From Streptomyces sp. TRM68416 (lineage in GTDB: Bacteria > Actinomycetota > Actinomycetes > Streptomycetales > Streptomycetaceae): a stretch of DNA of 64,000 nucleotides. The notes under the pieces were generated by a model, which saw only the letters and a program-made list of their open reading frames with translations, had not been told where the DNA came from and ran no database searches. The stretch is taken from positions 1 to 64,000 of the forward strand of contig NZ_JACVWU010000025.1 in the NCBI RefSeq assembly GCF_014596915.1, given 5' to 3'. Position numbers and translations under genes: made by a program. This document shows positions 47,905 through 56,651 of the stretch, in pieces (the first letter of the stretch is position 1; every line of letters begins with the position of its first letter).

Positions 47905-48871
47905 GCAGGCACTCCCTCCAGAAGTGGCAGGCGCTGCCCCGCTCTTCGGACACCTCGTAGAGCGGCGGTTCGTCGGTGCGGCAGACGTCCTGGGCCATGG
48001 GACAGCGCGGGTGGAAGGCACAGCCGGGCGGGATGTGCATCAGGTTCGGCGGCAGGCCCTTGATGGCGTAGAGCTCCTGGCCCTTCTGGTCCAGGCGCGG
48101 GATCGAGTCGAGCAGGCCGCGGGTGTAGGGGTGGGCGGGCGCCTTGTAGATGTCGTGCACGGGGGCCTGTTCCACGATCCGGCCCGCGTACATCACCGCG
48201 ATCCGGTCCGCCACGTCCGCGACGACGCCGAGGTCGTGGGTGATGAGGATCAGGCCCATGTTGTACTCGCGCTGCAACTCCGCGAGCAGATCCATGACCT
48301 GGGCCTGGACGGTGACGTCGAGGGCGGTGGTCGGCTCGTCGGCGATGATCAGGGCGGGCTCCAGGGCCAGCGCCATCGCGATCATGATGCGCTGGCGCAT
48401 ACCGCCGGAGAACTGGTGCGGGTACTGCCTGACCCGTTCCTTGGCCGCCGGGATGCGGACGCGGTCCATCAGCTCGACGGCCTTGGCCCGCGCGTCCTTC
48501 TTCGACATGCCCCGGTGCACGGTGAACATCTCGCCGAGCTGGTCGCCCACGGTGAGCACGGGGTTCAGGGAGGACAGCGCGTCCTGGAAGATCATCGCCA
48601 TCTCGGCGCCGCGGACCTTGCGCCGCTCCTCCTCCTTGAGCTTCAGCAGGTCCCGGCCCTGGAAGAGGATCTCGCCCGAGGTGATCCGCCCGGGCGGCAT
48701 GTCGAGGATGCCCATCACCGCCTGGGCCGTCACCGACTTGCCCGAGCCCGACTCACCGAGCACGGCGAGCGTCTCCCCGGCGTCCACCGAGTAGGTGACC
48801 CCGTTGACCGCCTTGGCGACCCCGTCCCTGGTCCGGAACTCCACGTGCAGATCGCGCACTTCGAGGAGCAC
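47897..48871 (-). CDS. Oligopeptide ABC transporter ATPase (OppD type)
   Basis: A 324-residue ABC ATPase. Walker A GESGSGKSV is near 39, the signature FSGGMRQRI near 156, and Walker B ALIIADEPTTALDV near 172. The C-terminal Cys motif is CAFHPRCPMAQDVC. It forms a heterodimer with the OppF-type protein of the next gene. GTG 48871 lies 3 bp after the permease stop. Confidence 0.95.
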   Translation of the reverse strand: MLLEVRDLHVEFRTRDGVAKAVNGVTYSVDAGETLAVLGESGSGKSVTAQAVMGILDMPPGRITSGEILFQGRDLLKLKEEERRKVRGAEMAMIFQDALSSLNPVLTVGDQLGEMFTVHRGMSKKDARAKAVELMDRVRIPAAKERVRQYPHQFSGGMRQRIMIAMALALEPALIIADEPTTALDVTVQAQVMDLLAELQREYNMGLILITHDLGVVADVADRIAVMYAGRIVEQAPVHDIYKAPAHPYTRGLLDSIPRLDQKGQELYAIKGLPPNLMHIPPGCAFHPRCPMAQDVCRTDEPPLYEVSEERGSACHFWRECLHG

Positions 48872-48874
48872 GAC

Positions 48875-49852
48875 TCACCTCAGCTTCGGGTCGAGGGCGT
48901 CGCGGACCGCGTCGCCGAGCATGATGAAGGCCAGGACGGTGATCGCCAGGGCGCCCGAGGGCCACAGCAGGGCGTGCGGGGCGTTGCGGATGTACGGGGA
49001 GGCCGCGGAGATGTCGATTCCCCAGGAGACGCTCGGCGGCTTCAGGCCGACGCCGAGGTACGACAGGGTCGCCTCCAGCGCGATGTAGGTGCCGAGCGCG
49101 ATGGTCGCCACGACGATCACCGGCGCGACCGCGTTGGGCGCGATGTGCCGCAGCAGCATCCGGGAGTTGGAGGCGCCGAGCGCCCGGGCGGCCTGCACGA
49201 AGTCGTTCTGCTTGACGGTGATGACCGAGCCGCGGGCGATACGGGAGATCTGCGGCCAGCCCAGCAGCACCATGAACCCGATGACCGGCCAGACGGTGTT
49301 GCTGGTGACGACCGACAGCAGCACCAGGCCGCCGAGGACGACCGGGATCGCGAAGAAGATGTCGGTGATCCGGGACAGGATGGAGTCCCAGACGCCGCCG
49401 AAGAACCCGGCGAGCCCGCCGAGGACGCTGCCCAGGAGCGCGACGCCGAGCGTGGCGCAGACGCCGACCGTGACGGACGTACGGGCGCCGTAGACCGTGC
49501 GCGTGTAGACGTCGCAGCCCTGGCCGTCGTAGCCGAAGGGGTGGCCGGGCTGGGAGCCCTGCTGGGCCTTGGAGAGGTCGCACTTGAGGGGGGAGCCGGA
49601 GGCGATCGCCGAGGGCCACAGGGAGATGAAGACCAGGAAGAGGATGACCAGGCCCGAGAGGATGAAGACCGGGTTGCGGCGTAGGTCCCGCCAGGCGTCG
49701 GACCACAGGGAGCGGGGCTTGTCCTGGGGGCCGGTGCTCTCGGGGCCGCCGGCGGTCTTCTCCAGGCTGGTCGCCTCGCTCGCGGCGAGGTCCATCGCGC
49801 CGCCCATGCCGGTGCCGGCGATGGCGCCCTCGGGTTCATGAGGCTCAGGCAT
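48875..49852 (-). CDS. Oligopeptide ABC transporter permease (OppC type)
   Basis: A 325-residue permease. A 50-residue cytoplasmic start is followed by six membrane helices. The EAA loop reads DFVQAARALGASNSRMLLRHIAPN (about 215-238). The external loop after helix 1 contains CDLSKAQQGSQPGHPFGYDGQGCDVYTR with two cysteines. It pairs with the OppB-type permease, whose gene it overlaps by 8 bp. Confidence 0.94.
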   Translation of the reverse strand: MPEPHEPEGAIAGTGMGGAMDLAASEATSLEKTAGGPESTGPQDKPRSLWSDAWRDLRRNPVFILSGLVILFLVFISLWPSAIASGSPLKCDLSKAQQGSQPGHPFGYDGQGCDVYTRTVYGARTSVTVGVCATLGVALLGSVLGGLAGFFGGVWDSILSRITDIFFAIPVVLGGLVLLSVVTSNTVWPVIGFMVLLGWPQISRIARGSVITVKQNDFVQAARALGASNSRMLLRHIAPNAVAPVIVVATIALGTYIALEATLSYLGVGLKPPSVSWGIDISAASPYIRNAPHALLWPSGALAITVLAFIMLGDAVRDALDPKLR

Positions 49853-50768
49853 AGCGGATCCTCGGGTCGAGTACGGCGTAGAGGAGGTCGACGAGCAGGT
49901 TGGCGACCAGGAAGACGAGGACGAGGACGGTCACGAAGCCGACCACCGTCTGGGTGTTCTGCCGGAGGATGCCCTGGTAGAGCTGGTAGCCGACGCCGTG
50001 GATGTTGAAGATCCGCTCGGTGACGATCGCGCCGCCCATCAGGGCGCCGATGTCGGTGCCGATGAAGGTGACCACCGGGATGAGCGAGTTGCGCAGCAGG
50101 TGCTTGGTGATCACCCGGCGCCTGGGCAGTCCCTTGGCGACGGCCGTACGGACGTAGTCGGACCGCCGGTTCTCCGCGATGGAGGTGCGGGTCAGGCGGG
50201 TGACGTAGGCCAGGGAGACGGAGGCGAGGACCAGCCCGGGCAGGATCAGCTCGTCGAAGGGGGCGTCCGGGGAGACGGACGGTTTGATCCAGCCCCACTT
50301 CACCCCGAGCAGCAGCTGGAGCAGCAGACCGGTGACGAAGGTGGGGACGGAGATCACCACGAGGGTGCCCAGCAGCACCCCGGTGTCGACGGGCCGGCCG
50401 CGGCGCAGGCCGGTGACGACGCCCAGGGTGATGCCGATGACGATCTCGAACAGGATGGCCACGACGGTCAGCCGGATGGTGACCGGGAAGGCCGTCGACA
50501 TCAGCTCGGTGACCTCCTGCCCGTTGAAGGCGGTCCCGAAGTCACCGGTGAAGACGTTGCCCATGTAGGTCAGGTATTGCTGGGTCACGGGCTTGTCGAG
50601 GCCGAACTCCTTGCGGAGCTGGGCGGCGGTCGCCGGGTCGCACTGCCGGTCCCCGCACAGTCCCGCGATGGGGTCGCCCATCACGTTCACCATGAGGAAG
50701 ATCAGCAGTGTCGACCCGATGAACACCGGGACCATCTGGAGCAGGCGCCGGACGACGTACCGTCCCAT
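49845..50768 (-). CDS. Oligopeptide ABC transporter permease (OppB type)
   Basis: A 307-residue permease with six membrane helices. It starts MGRYVVRRLLQMVPVFIGSTLLIF, typical of OppB/DppB. The EAA loop is RSDYVRTAVAKGLPRRRVITKHLLRN (about 207-232). The first external loop holds the pair CGDRQCDP. The gene lies 6 bp after the binding-protein gene. Confidence 0.94.
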   Translation of the reverse strand: MGRYVVRRLLQMVPVFIGSTLLIFLMVNVMGDPIAGLCGDRQCDPATAAQLRKEFGLDKPVTQQYLTYMGNVFTGDFGTAFNGQEVTELMSTAFPVTIRLTVVAILFEIVIGITLGVVTGLRRGRPVDTGVLLGTLVVISVPTFVTGLLLQLLLGVKWGWIKPSVSPDAPFDELILPGLVLASVSLAYVTRLTRTSIAENRRSDYVRTAVAKGLPRRRVITKHLLRNSLIPVVTFIGTDIGALMGGAIVTERIFNIHGVGYQLYQGILRQNTQTVVGFVTVLVLVFLVANLLVDLLYAVLDPRIRYA

Positions 50769-50774
50769 CGGCGC

Positions 50775-52415
50775 TCAGCTGACCTTGATCTCGTTGTAGA
50801 CGGGGACGCTGAACGGGTTGAGGGCCACGTCGGAGAGCCGGTCCGACCAGCCCGCGCTGCCGTTCTGGTACCACAGCGGGATCGCCGCCATGTCGTCCCG
50901 TACGACCTCCTCGGCCTGCTGGAAGAGTTCCACGGCCTTGGCGGTGTCGGTCTCCTGGTTGGCCTGGTCGACGAGCTTGTCGAAGTCCTCGTTGGACCAC
51001 TTGCCGTCGTTGGAGGAGGCGTTGGTGTAGTACAGCGGCTGGAGGAAGTTCTGGATCAGCGGGTAGTCCATCTGCCAGCCCGCCCGGAAGGGCCCGGAGA
51101 GCTTCTGGGTGGAGGCCTGCTCGCGGAAGTCGGCGAAGGTGCCGACGGGGTTGCCGACGCAGGCCTTCTCGTTGTCCAGGGCGTTGTTGATGGAGTTGCA
51201 GACGGCGTCCACCCACAGCTTGTGGGAGCCGGTGTCCGCGTTGTACGTGATCTTGACCTGGCCGCCGGGGATCCCGCCGCCCTCTTCGATCAGCTTCTTG
51301 GCTTCGTCGGCGTCGTACTCGCAGAACTCACCGCACAGGCCCTCCTTGTAGCCGCCCTCCTCGCCGAGGACCGGGGAGGTCCAGTCGGTGGCGGGGGTGC
51401 GGGTCTTCTGGAAGATCGTGTCGGTGATCTGCTCGCGGTTGATCGCCCGTGACAGGCCCTTGCGGACCTTGTCCGAGTCGGCCTTGTTCCACTGGTCGTC
51501 GTAGAAGGGGAAGGAGAGCGTCTGGATGATGCCGGCAGGGGTGTTGAGGTAGCGGTCGCCGAGGTCGCTCCTGACGTTCTTGAGCTGCTGGGCCGGGACG
51601 TCGTCGACGAGGTCGAGGTTGCCGGCCATCAGGTCGGTGTAGGCGGTGTTGTTGTCGGTGTAGACCTTCAGGGTGACGCCGCCGTTCTGCGCCGCGTCGT
51701 CGCCGGGGTAGTCCTCCCACTTCTTCAGGCTCATCTGCGAGCCCTTGGCGTAGGAGTCCACGGTGTACGGGCCGTTGCCGACGGGCTTGCCGAGCCAGGC
51801 CGAGTGGTCGTCGAAGAACGCCTTGGGCAGCGGGTAGAAGGCCGTGTAGCCGAGGGTGTCGGGGAAGGTCGAGAACTTCTGGGTGAGCTTGACCGTGAAG
51901 GTCCGCGGGCCGGTGACCTTCAGACCGGACATCGTCTCGGCGCTCTGGTCGCCGCCGTCCTCGGGGTGGACCTTGTCGTAGCCCTCGATGTAGCTGAAGA
52001 AGTAGGCGTTCTTCTGGTTGTTCTTCAGGCTCGCGCCGTAGTTCCAGGCGTCGACGAAGGACTGGGCGGTGACCTCCTCGCCGTTGCTGAAGGTCCAGCC
52101 GTCCTTGACGGTGATGTCGAAGGTCTGCGAGTCGCTGGTCTCGATCTTCTCGGCGAGCATGTCCTCGGCCGCGCCGGTCCTGGGGTTGTAGCGCTTCAGC
52201 CCCCGGAAGATCATGTCCATCACCTTGCCGCCCTGCACCTCGTTGGTGTTGGCCGGCTCCAGCGGGTTCTGCGGGTCGGTCCAGGAGGAGGTCAGCACGG
52301 CACCGCTGTCACCGCTGCCGCCGCCGTTGTCGTCGTCCCCGCCCCCGCAGGCCGTCGCGGCGAGGGCTACCGCCACCGCGCATGCGGCCCATTTGGCGTG
52401 CGTGGCTCCACGCAT
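50775..52415 (-). CDS. Oligopeptide-binding lipoprotein (SBP family 5)
   Basis: A 546-residue binding protein. The signal peptide ends in the lipobox LAATAC (Cys near residue 24) followed by GGGDDDNGG. The mature protein has family 5 marks such as NEVQGGKVMDMIFRGLKRYNP near the start and PQLDWTSPV-like loops. It delivers peptides to the permease pair of the next two genes. GAGGAGG precedes ATG 52415. It heads a compact five-gene operon (binding protein, OppB, OppC, OppD, OppF). By position next to bldK it corresponds to the S. coelicolor gene next to bldKE. Confidence 0.93.
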   Translation of the reverse strand: MRGATHAKWAACAVAVALAATACGGGDDDNGGGSGDSGAVLTSSWTDPQNPLEPANTNEVQGGKVMDMIFRGLKRYNPRTGAAEDMLAEKIETSDSQTFDITVKDGWTFSNGEEVTAQSFVDAWNYGASLKNNQKNAYFFSYIEGYDKVHPEDGGDQSAETMSGLKVTGPRTFTVKLTQKFSTFPDTLGYTAFYPLPKAFFDDHSAWLGKPVGNGPYTVDSYAKGSQMSLKKWEDYPGDDAAQNGGVTLKVYTDNNTAYTDLMAGNLDLVDDVPAQQLKNVRSDLGDRYLNTPAGIIQTLSFPFYDDQWNKADSDKVRKGLSRAINREQITDTIFQKTRTPATDWTSPVLGEEGGYKEGLCGEFCEYDADEAKKLIEEGGGIPGGQVKITYNADTGSHKLWVDAVCNSINNALDNEKACVGNPVGTFADFREQASTQKLSGPFRAGWQMDYPLIQNFLQPLYYTNASSNDGKWSNEDFDKLVDQANQETDTAKAVELFQQAEEVVRDDMAAIPLWYQNGSAGWSDRLSDVALNPFSVPVYNEIKVS

Positions 52416-52514
52416 GGAGTGCCTCCTCTTCACTGCGCTGTCCTTCAGCGACCTGACACTGATCCGTTATCGGTCAATATCGACGCATATGGGATACATC
52501 GCACGCTTTTGCCT

Positions 52515-52542
52515 CCCTTCGGGCTAGCGAGCTGCCCGAGGG
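52515..52542 (-). terminator. Terminator after the CGNR gene
   Basis: CCCTTCGGGC (52515-52524) and GCCCGAGGG (52534-52542) form a stem with one bulged T, in the gap between the CGNR stop and the binding-protein gene on the same strand. Confidence 0.6.
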
Positions 52543-52580
52543 CGGACTGTCGAGGAGACGGAAGACCGGCGGGCACCCCG

Positions 52581-52619
52581 CGAGACGACCGTCAGGCGCC
52601 CGGCGAGACGACCGTCAGG
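52581..52619. repeat. 16-bp direct repeat at the CGNR stop codon
   Basis: CGAGACGACCGTCAGG occurs at 52581-52596 and 52604-52619, the second copy containing the end of the CGNR gene. It may be the trace of a small slippage or duplication event. Confidence 0.7.
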
Positions 52620-53229
52620 ACGCGGTGCCACCGTCGGTCGCCTGGCGTTGACGCCGGTAGTAGCGAGCCGCTCGCGCGCGGTTTCCGCACGACGGCGTGC
52701 ACCATTCCTGCCGCCCATGGCTCTTGACGAAGTAGCGCACACAGCGGGGAGCGGTGCAGGCACGCAACTGCTCCCGCTGCGGGCCGCTCAGGAAGTCGAC
52801 GGCGGCGCGTGCCAGGGCCGCCGTGAGACGTACCCTCGGGTCGCCGTCCGCGGACTCCAGGCGGGTCGTGGGCGCACCTTCCGACGGCCAGTCCAACTGC
52901 GGGACGACCGGTACCCGGGCGGCAGCCGCGTTGAGGCGGGTCAACGCCTCGCCGACCGGCATCAGCCGTCGGGCGTCCGCCGAGCTGGGCGGCGCCGGAC
53001 TGACCGCACGGGCGAACAGCGCCCGGACCGCCCGCCGCAACTCGGTGATCTCACCCCTGAGCCCCTCGTCCGCCGTGAGCCCTCCGGGCGGGAGGAGACC
53101 GGGCAGCAGGTCCGCCTGGGCCTGAATCCAGCGGGTGGCTCCGCGTGCCGTGGCGAGGTCGTCGGTGACGCCACCGTCTCCGTCGTGGCGGATCGTGCTC
53201 GCCAGCTCCAGCGCCAGCCAGCGCTCCAT
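52615..53229 (-). CDS. CGNR zinc-finger transcriptional regulator
   Basis: A 204-residue protein. It has the ABATE-like N-terminal domain followed by the CGNR zinc finger: CTAPRCVRYFVKSHGRQEWCTPSCGNRARAARYYRR (about 158-193), with four cysteines. CGNR proteins bind DNA and sense small ligands. ATG 53229 has AAGGAG at 7-nt spacing. It is divergent from the phosphoesterase gene, and an 8-bp inverted repeat lies between them, a likely operator. Confidence 0.88.
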   Translation of the reverse strand: MERWLALELASTIRHDGDGGVTDDLATARGATRWIQAQADLLPGLLPPGGLTADEGLRGEITELRRAVRALFARAVSPAPPSSADARRLMPVGEALTRLNAAAARVPVVPQLDWPSEGAPTTRLESADGDPRVRLTAALARAAVDFLSGPQREQLRACTAPRCVRYFVKSHGRQEWCTPSCGNRARAARYYRRQRQATDGGTAS

Positions 53230-53293
53230 CACCGTCTCCTTCACCGCCGGCCCGTCGGCCGCTTGATCAAGTTTCCGTGTGCCCCGTAGAGTC

Positions 53294-53323
53294 TCTAACG
53301 GTAAAACGAAGGATTCCGTTAGA
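53294..53323. promoter_or_regulatory. Candidate operator between the CGNR and phosphoesterase genes
   Basis: TCTAACGG (53294-53301) and CCGTTAGA (53316-53323) are perfect inverted arms 14 bp apart, in the 133-bp divergent intergenic region. The likely binder is the adjacent CGNR protein. Confidence 0.6.
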
Positions 53324-53362
53324 CATCGAAAGCGTCGAAGGCATCGAGGCGGGGGACGACCC

Positions 53363-54106
53363 ATGGCTGTGCTGCTTGCCCAGATCAGCGACCTGCACTT
53401 GGACGGCAGCGACAGGGCCACCCGTCGCGCACACCGCGTCATGGATTACCTGCGGTCTCTGCCCCGACCGGTCGACGCGCTCCTGGTCACCGGGGACATC
53501 GCCGATCACGGCGAGGAAGCCGAGTACGAGGAAGCGGCCCGCATCCTGAAGGCCCCTTTCCCGGTTCTCACCTGCCCCGGCAACCACGACGCCCGTCCGG
53601 CCTACCGCAAGGCCCTGCTCGGCGAAGCGCCCGACGACGGGCCCGTCAACCGGATCCACCGCATCGCCGGCGCCGCCGTCCTGATGTGCGACTCCACCAT
53701 TCCCGGCCGCGACGAGGGACGCCTCGACGCCCCGACGCTCGACTGGATCGACGCTCAACTCAGCGCACTGCCGCGGGACACCCCGGCACTGATCGCCTTC
53801 CACCAGCCACCGGTCGAGCTCCACCACCCGCTGCCCGACTCGGCCATGCTCGAACAGCCGGCCCGGCTGGCCGCCCTGCTGGACGCACACCCGCAGGTCG
53901 TCGCCGTGCTGACCGGGCACGCCCACACGGCAGCCGCCTCGACCTTCGCCGGCCGTCCGCTGATCGTCGGCCCCGCCGTCACCTGGACCCTGCGCATGCC
54001 CTGGGAAGGCGACCGCCCCGCCGACCGCGAGCAGCCGCCCGGCCTCGCCTTCCACGTCCTGGGCGACGACCGGCGCCTGACCACGCACTACCGCGTCGTG
54101 CTCTGA
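53363..54106 (+). CDS. Calcineurin-like metallophosphoesterase (CpdA-like)
   Basis: A 247-residue two-metal phosphoesterase. All class motifs are present: DLHLDG (near 10), GDIADHGE (near 49), CPGNHDAR (near 76), FHQPP (near 152) and TGHAHT (near 190). The pattern fits CpdA-type 3',5'-cyclic nucleotide phosphodiesterases, but class III enzymes hydrolyse varied phosphodiesters, so cAMP is only the leading candidate. It is divergent from the CGNR regulator and lies between two peptide importers. Confidence 0.88.
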   Translation: MAVLLAQISDLHLDGSDRATRRAHRVMDYLRSLPRPVDALLVTGDIADHGEEAEYEEAARILKAPFPVLTCPGNHDARPAYRKALLGEAPDDGPVNRIHRIAGAAVLMCDSTIPGRDEGRLDAPTLDWIDAQLSALPRDTPALIAFHQPPVELHHPLPDSAMLEQPARLAALLDAHPQVVAVLTGHAHTAAASTFAGRPLIVGPAVTWTLRMPWEGDRPADREQPPGLAFHVLGDDRRLTTHYRVVL

Positions 54107-54446
54107 TCCCGCCCGCGCCGGCCTAAGCGGACCGCGGGCCGAACCGCCCCAACAGCCTTGCGCCGACCGAAGCCGCCGGGGGACCGGACCGGACCGCCCA
54201 ATAGCCCTGCGCCAGCTGAAGCCGCCGGGGGACCGGACGGCCCGACGACCCTGCGCCAACCGAAGCCGACCGAAGCCGACCGCGGGCCAGGTTGCCCAGC
54301 GGCCCTGCGGCAGGCGGAGGAAGGGCCGGAGGCCATGCCGGCCCACCCGGACACCGGGCACGAACACGCCGAGCCTGCCCGCCGGAGGGCCGTACCCGCT
54401 GGGGGTGCGGCCTGCTTCGGCGGACAGGCCCGTGGAGCGTGAGAGG
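54107..54446. other. Intergenic region with degenerate repeats
   Basis: A 340-bp gap between convergent genes. 54126-54310 holds about four diverged copies of a 48-bp unit built of CGGACCG...CCCTGCGCC...GAAGCCGCCGGGGG. The right part (54310-54446) is unique. No credible gene: the frames that open here have repetitive, unnatural products. Confidence 0.65.
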
Positions 54447-55559
54447 TCAGTCCTGGCCCGACTCCAGGGCCTTGAGCGCCGGGTCCATGACGACGTCCTC
54501 GTCGCGGGCCTCGACGGTCGGCTCCTCCGGGAAATGACAGGCCGAAAGGTGACCCTCGCGGTTGCCGGAGAGCTGGATGAGCGGCGGCTCCTCCGTGGCG
54601 CACTTGTCCTGCGCCTTCCAGCACCGCGTGCGGAAGCGGCAGCCGGACGGCGGGTGGATCGGCGAGGGGACGTCACCGGAGAGCCGGATCCGCTCGCGCT
54701 GCTCGGCCTCGTCGTCCACCTGCACCTCGGGCACCGCGGAGAGCAGGGCGTGGGTGTAGGGGTGCCGGGGCCGGGTGTAGATGGAGTCGCGGTCACCGAC
54801 CTCGACCACCTTGCCGAGGTACATGACGGCCACGCGCTGCGAGAAGTGCCGCACGATCGCAAGGTCGTGGGCGATGAAGACGAACGCGATGCCCAGCTCG
54901 TCCTGGACCTTCTGCAGCAGGTTCACCACCTGCGCCTGGATGGACACGTCCAGCGCCGAGACGGGCTCGTCGGCCACGATCAGCTTCGGGTTCAGCGCGA
55001 GCGCGCGGGCAACGCCGATGCGCTGGCGCTGACCGCCGGAGAACTCGTGCGGGAAGCGGTTGTAGTGCTCGGGGTTGAGGCCGACCAGCTCCAGCAGCTC
55101 CCGGACGCGCTTCTCCCGGCCGCCCTCGGGGTTGATCCCGTTGACCTCCATCGGCGACTTGATGATGGAGCCGACGGTCTGCCGCGGGTTCAGCGAGGAG
55201 TACGGGTCCTGGAAGATCATCTGGATCTCGGACCGGACCGGCGCCAACTGCCTGCGGCTGGCGCGCGTGATGTCCTGACCGGCATACGTGATCTGCCCCG
55301 CGGTCGGCTCCAGGAGCCGGGTGATCAGCCGGCCGGTGGTGGACTTGCCGCACCCGGACTCGCCGACCAGTCCGAGGCTCTCGCCGACTCCGACACTCAG
55401 GTCGACGCCGTCGACGGCCTGGACCGCACCGACCTTGCGTTTGATCGGGAAGCCGCCGTAGATCGGGAAGTGCTTGGTCAGGCCCTTGACCTCCAGGAGG
55501 GGTTCCGTGGAGGTGCCGGTGGAGCCCTGCTGTGCGGGGAGGGTGAGGTTCTCGCTCAT
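54447..55559 (-). CDS. bldKE: BldK-type oligopeptide transporter ATPase (second ATPase)
   Basis: A 370-residue ABC ATPase. Walker A GESGCGKST is near 70, the signature FSGGQRQRI near 177, and Walker B LIVADEPVSALD near 196. The oligopeptide-type C-terminal Cys cluster is CRFRTRCWKAQDKC, and a further 45-residue acidic tail follows. It is the last gene of a minus-strand operon whose order (permease, lipoprotein, permease, ATPase, ATPase) equals S. coelicolor bldKA-E. BldK imports an extracellular peptide signal needed for aerial growth. Gene identity is inferred from order and neighbour typA. Confidence 0.88.
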   Translation of the reverse strand: MSENLTLPAQQGSTGTSTEPLLEVKGLTKHFPIYGGFPIKRKVGAVQAVDGVDLSVGVGESLGLVGESGCGKSTTGRLITRLLEPTAGQITYAGQDITRASRRQLAPVRSEIQMIFQDPYSSLNPRQTVGSIIKSPMEVNGINPEGGREKRVRELLELVGLNPEHYNRFPHEFSGGQRQRIGVARALALNPKLIVADEPVSALDVSIQAQVVNLLQKVQDELGIAFVFIAHDLAIVRHFSQRVAVMYLGKVVEVGDRDSIYTRPRHPYTHALLSAVPEVQVDDEAEQRERIRLSGDVPSPIHPPSGCRFRTRCWKAQDKCATEEPPLIQLSGNREGHLSACHFPEEPTVEARDEDVVMDPALKALESGQD

Positions 55560-55573
55560 GATCTCGGTTCTCC

Positions 55574-56635
55574 CTAGCGCAGCCGGGGCTGGATCTCGTC
55601 GATGAAGATGGTCTGCTTCTGCTCCGCCGTGAGGTGGCAGGCAGCGGCACGGCCCTCGCCGAGCGGGGGCCTGACCTCGCTGCACAGGCTGCCGGACACC
55701 TTGTCCCGGAAGGCGCAGCGCGGGTGGAAGGGGCAGCCGGACGGCGGGTTCAGCAGCGACGGCGGGCTGCCCGGGATCGGCGTCAGCTCCTGGCCGATGT
55801 CGCCGTCGAGGCGCGGCATCGAGCTGAGCAGGCCCCAGGTGTAGGGGTGCGTCGGGGTGCGCAGCACCTCCTTGACCGTGCCGCGCTCGACGGCCCGGCC
55901 CGCGTACATCACCAGCAGGTCGTCGGCCATGTTGCCGATGACGCCGAGGTCGTGGGTGATGAAGATGATCGCGGAGCCGAACTCCTGCTGGAGGTCCTTC
56001 AGCAGGTCCAGGATCTGGGCCTGCACGGTCACGTCGAGCGCGGTGGTCGGCTCGTCGGCGATCAGCAGGTCGGGGTCGCACATCAGCGCCATGGCGATCA
56101 TCGCCCGCTGGCGCATACCGCCGGAGAACTGGTGCGGGTAGTCGTCGAAGCGCACCTTGGGCTGCGGGATGCCGACCTTCTCCAGCATCTGGACGGCACG
56201 GTCCTTGGCCTCCTTCTTGGAGGCGCCCATGTGCTTCATGTACGGCTCGGAGAGCTGCCGTCCCACCGTGTAGTACGGCGACAGTGCCGTCAGCGGGTCC
56301 TGGAAGATCATCGCCATCTTGTTGCCGCGGAGCTTCTCCAGCTCCTTCTCCTTGGCAGTGACGAGTTCCTGGCCGTCCAGGACGATCTCGCCGTCGATGG
56401 TGCTGGTCCGCGGGTTGTGCAGGCCCAGGATGGTCAGGTTGGTGACGGACTTGCCGGAACCCGACTCGCCGACGATACCCAGGGTCTTGCCGCGCTCGAC
56501 GTCGAAGGAGAGGCCGTCGACCGCCTTGACAATGCCGTCCTCGGTGGAGAACTGCACCCGCAGGTCACGGACCGAGAGGAAGCTCTCGGGCCCGGTCGGG
56601 GCCGGGACGTCCTCGGTCTTGGTCAGTGTGGTCAC
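55574..56635 (-). CDS. bldKD: BldK-type oligopeptide transporter ATPase (first ATPase)
   Basis: A 353-residue ABC ATPase. Walker A GESGSGKSV is near 55, the signature FSGGMRQRA near 172, and Walker B LLIADEPTTALDV near 190. The C-terminal motif is CPFHPRCAFRDKVSGSLC, with a longer spacer before the last Cys than in the OppD of the other operon. It starts 16 bp after bldKC and ends 14 bp before bldKE. Confidence 0.88.
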   Translation of the reverse strand: MTTLTKTEDVPAPTGPESFLSVRDLRVQFSTEDGIVKAVDGLSFDVERGKTLGIVGESGSGKSVTNLTILGLHNPRTSTIDGEIVLDGQELVTAKEKELEKLRGNKMAMIFQDPLTALSPYYTVGRQLSEPYMKHMGASKKEAKDRAVQMLEKVGIPQPKVRFDDYPHQFSGGMRQRAMIAMALMCDPDLLIADEPTTALDVTVQAQILDLLKDLQQEFGSAIIFITHDLGVIGNMADDLLVMYAGRAVERGTVKEVLRTPTHPYTWGLLSSMPRLDGDIGQELTPIPGSPPSLLNPPSGCPFHPRCAFRDKVSGSLCSEVRPPLGEGRAAACHLTAEQKQTIFIDEIQPRLR

Positions 56636-56651
56636 GGTGGTTCGTTCTTCC

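Noticed and set aside
47903..49684. 593-codon open frame opposite the Opp ATPase and permease genes
   Set aside because: Shadow of well-supported genes, with unnatural composition.
54088..54862. Minus-strand frames extending across the repeat region after the phosphoesterase gene
   Set aside because: The products are repetitive and overlap the start or end of well-supported genes; there is no ribosome site.
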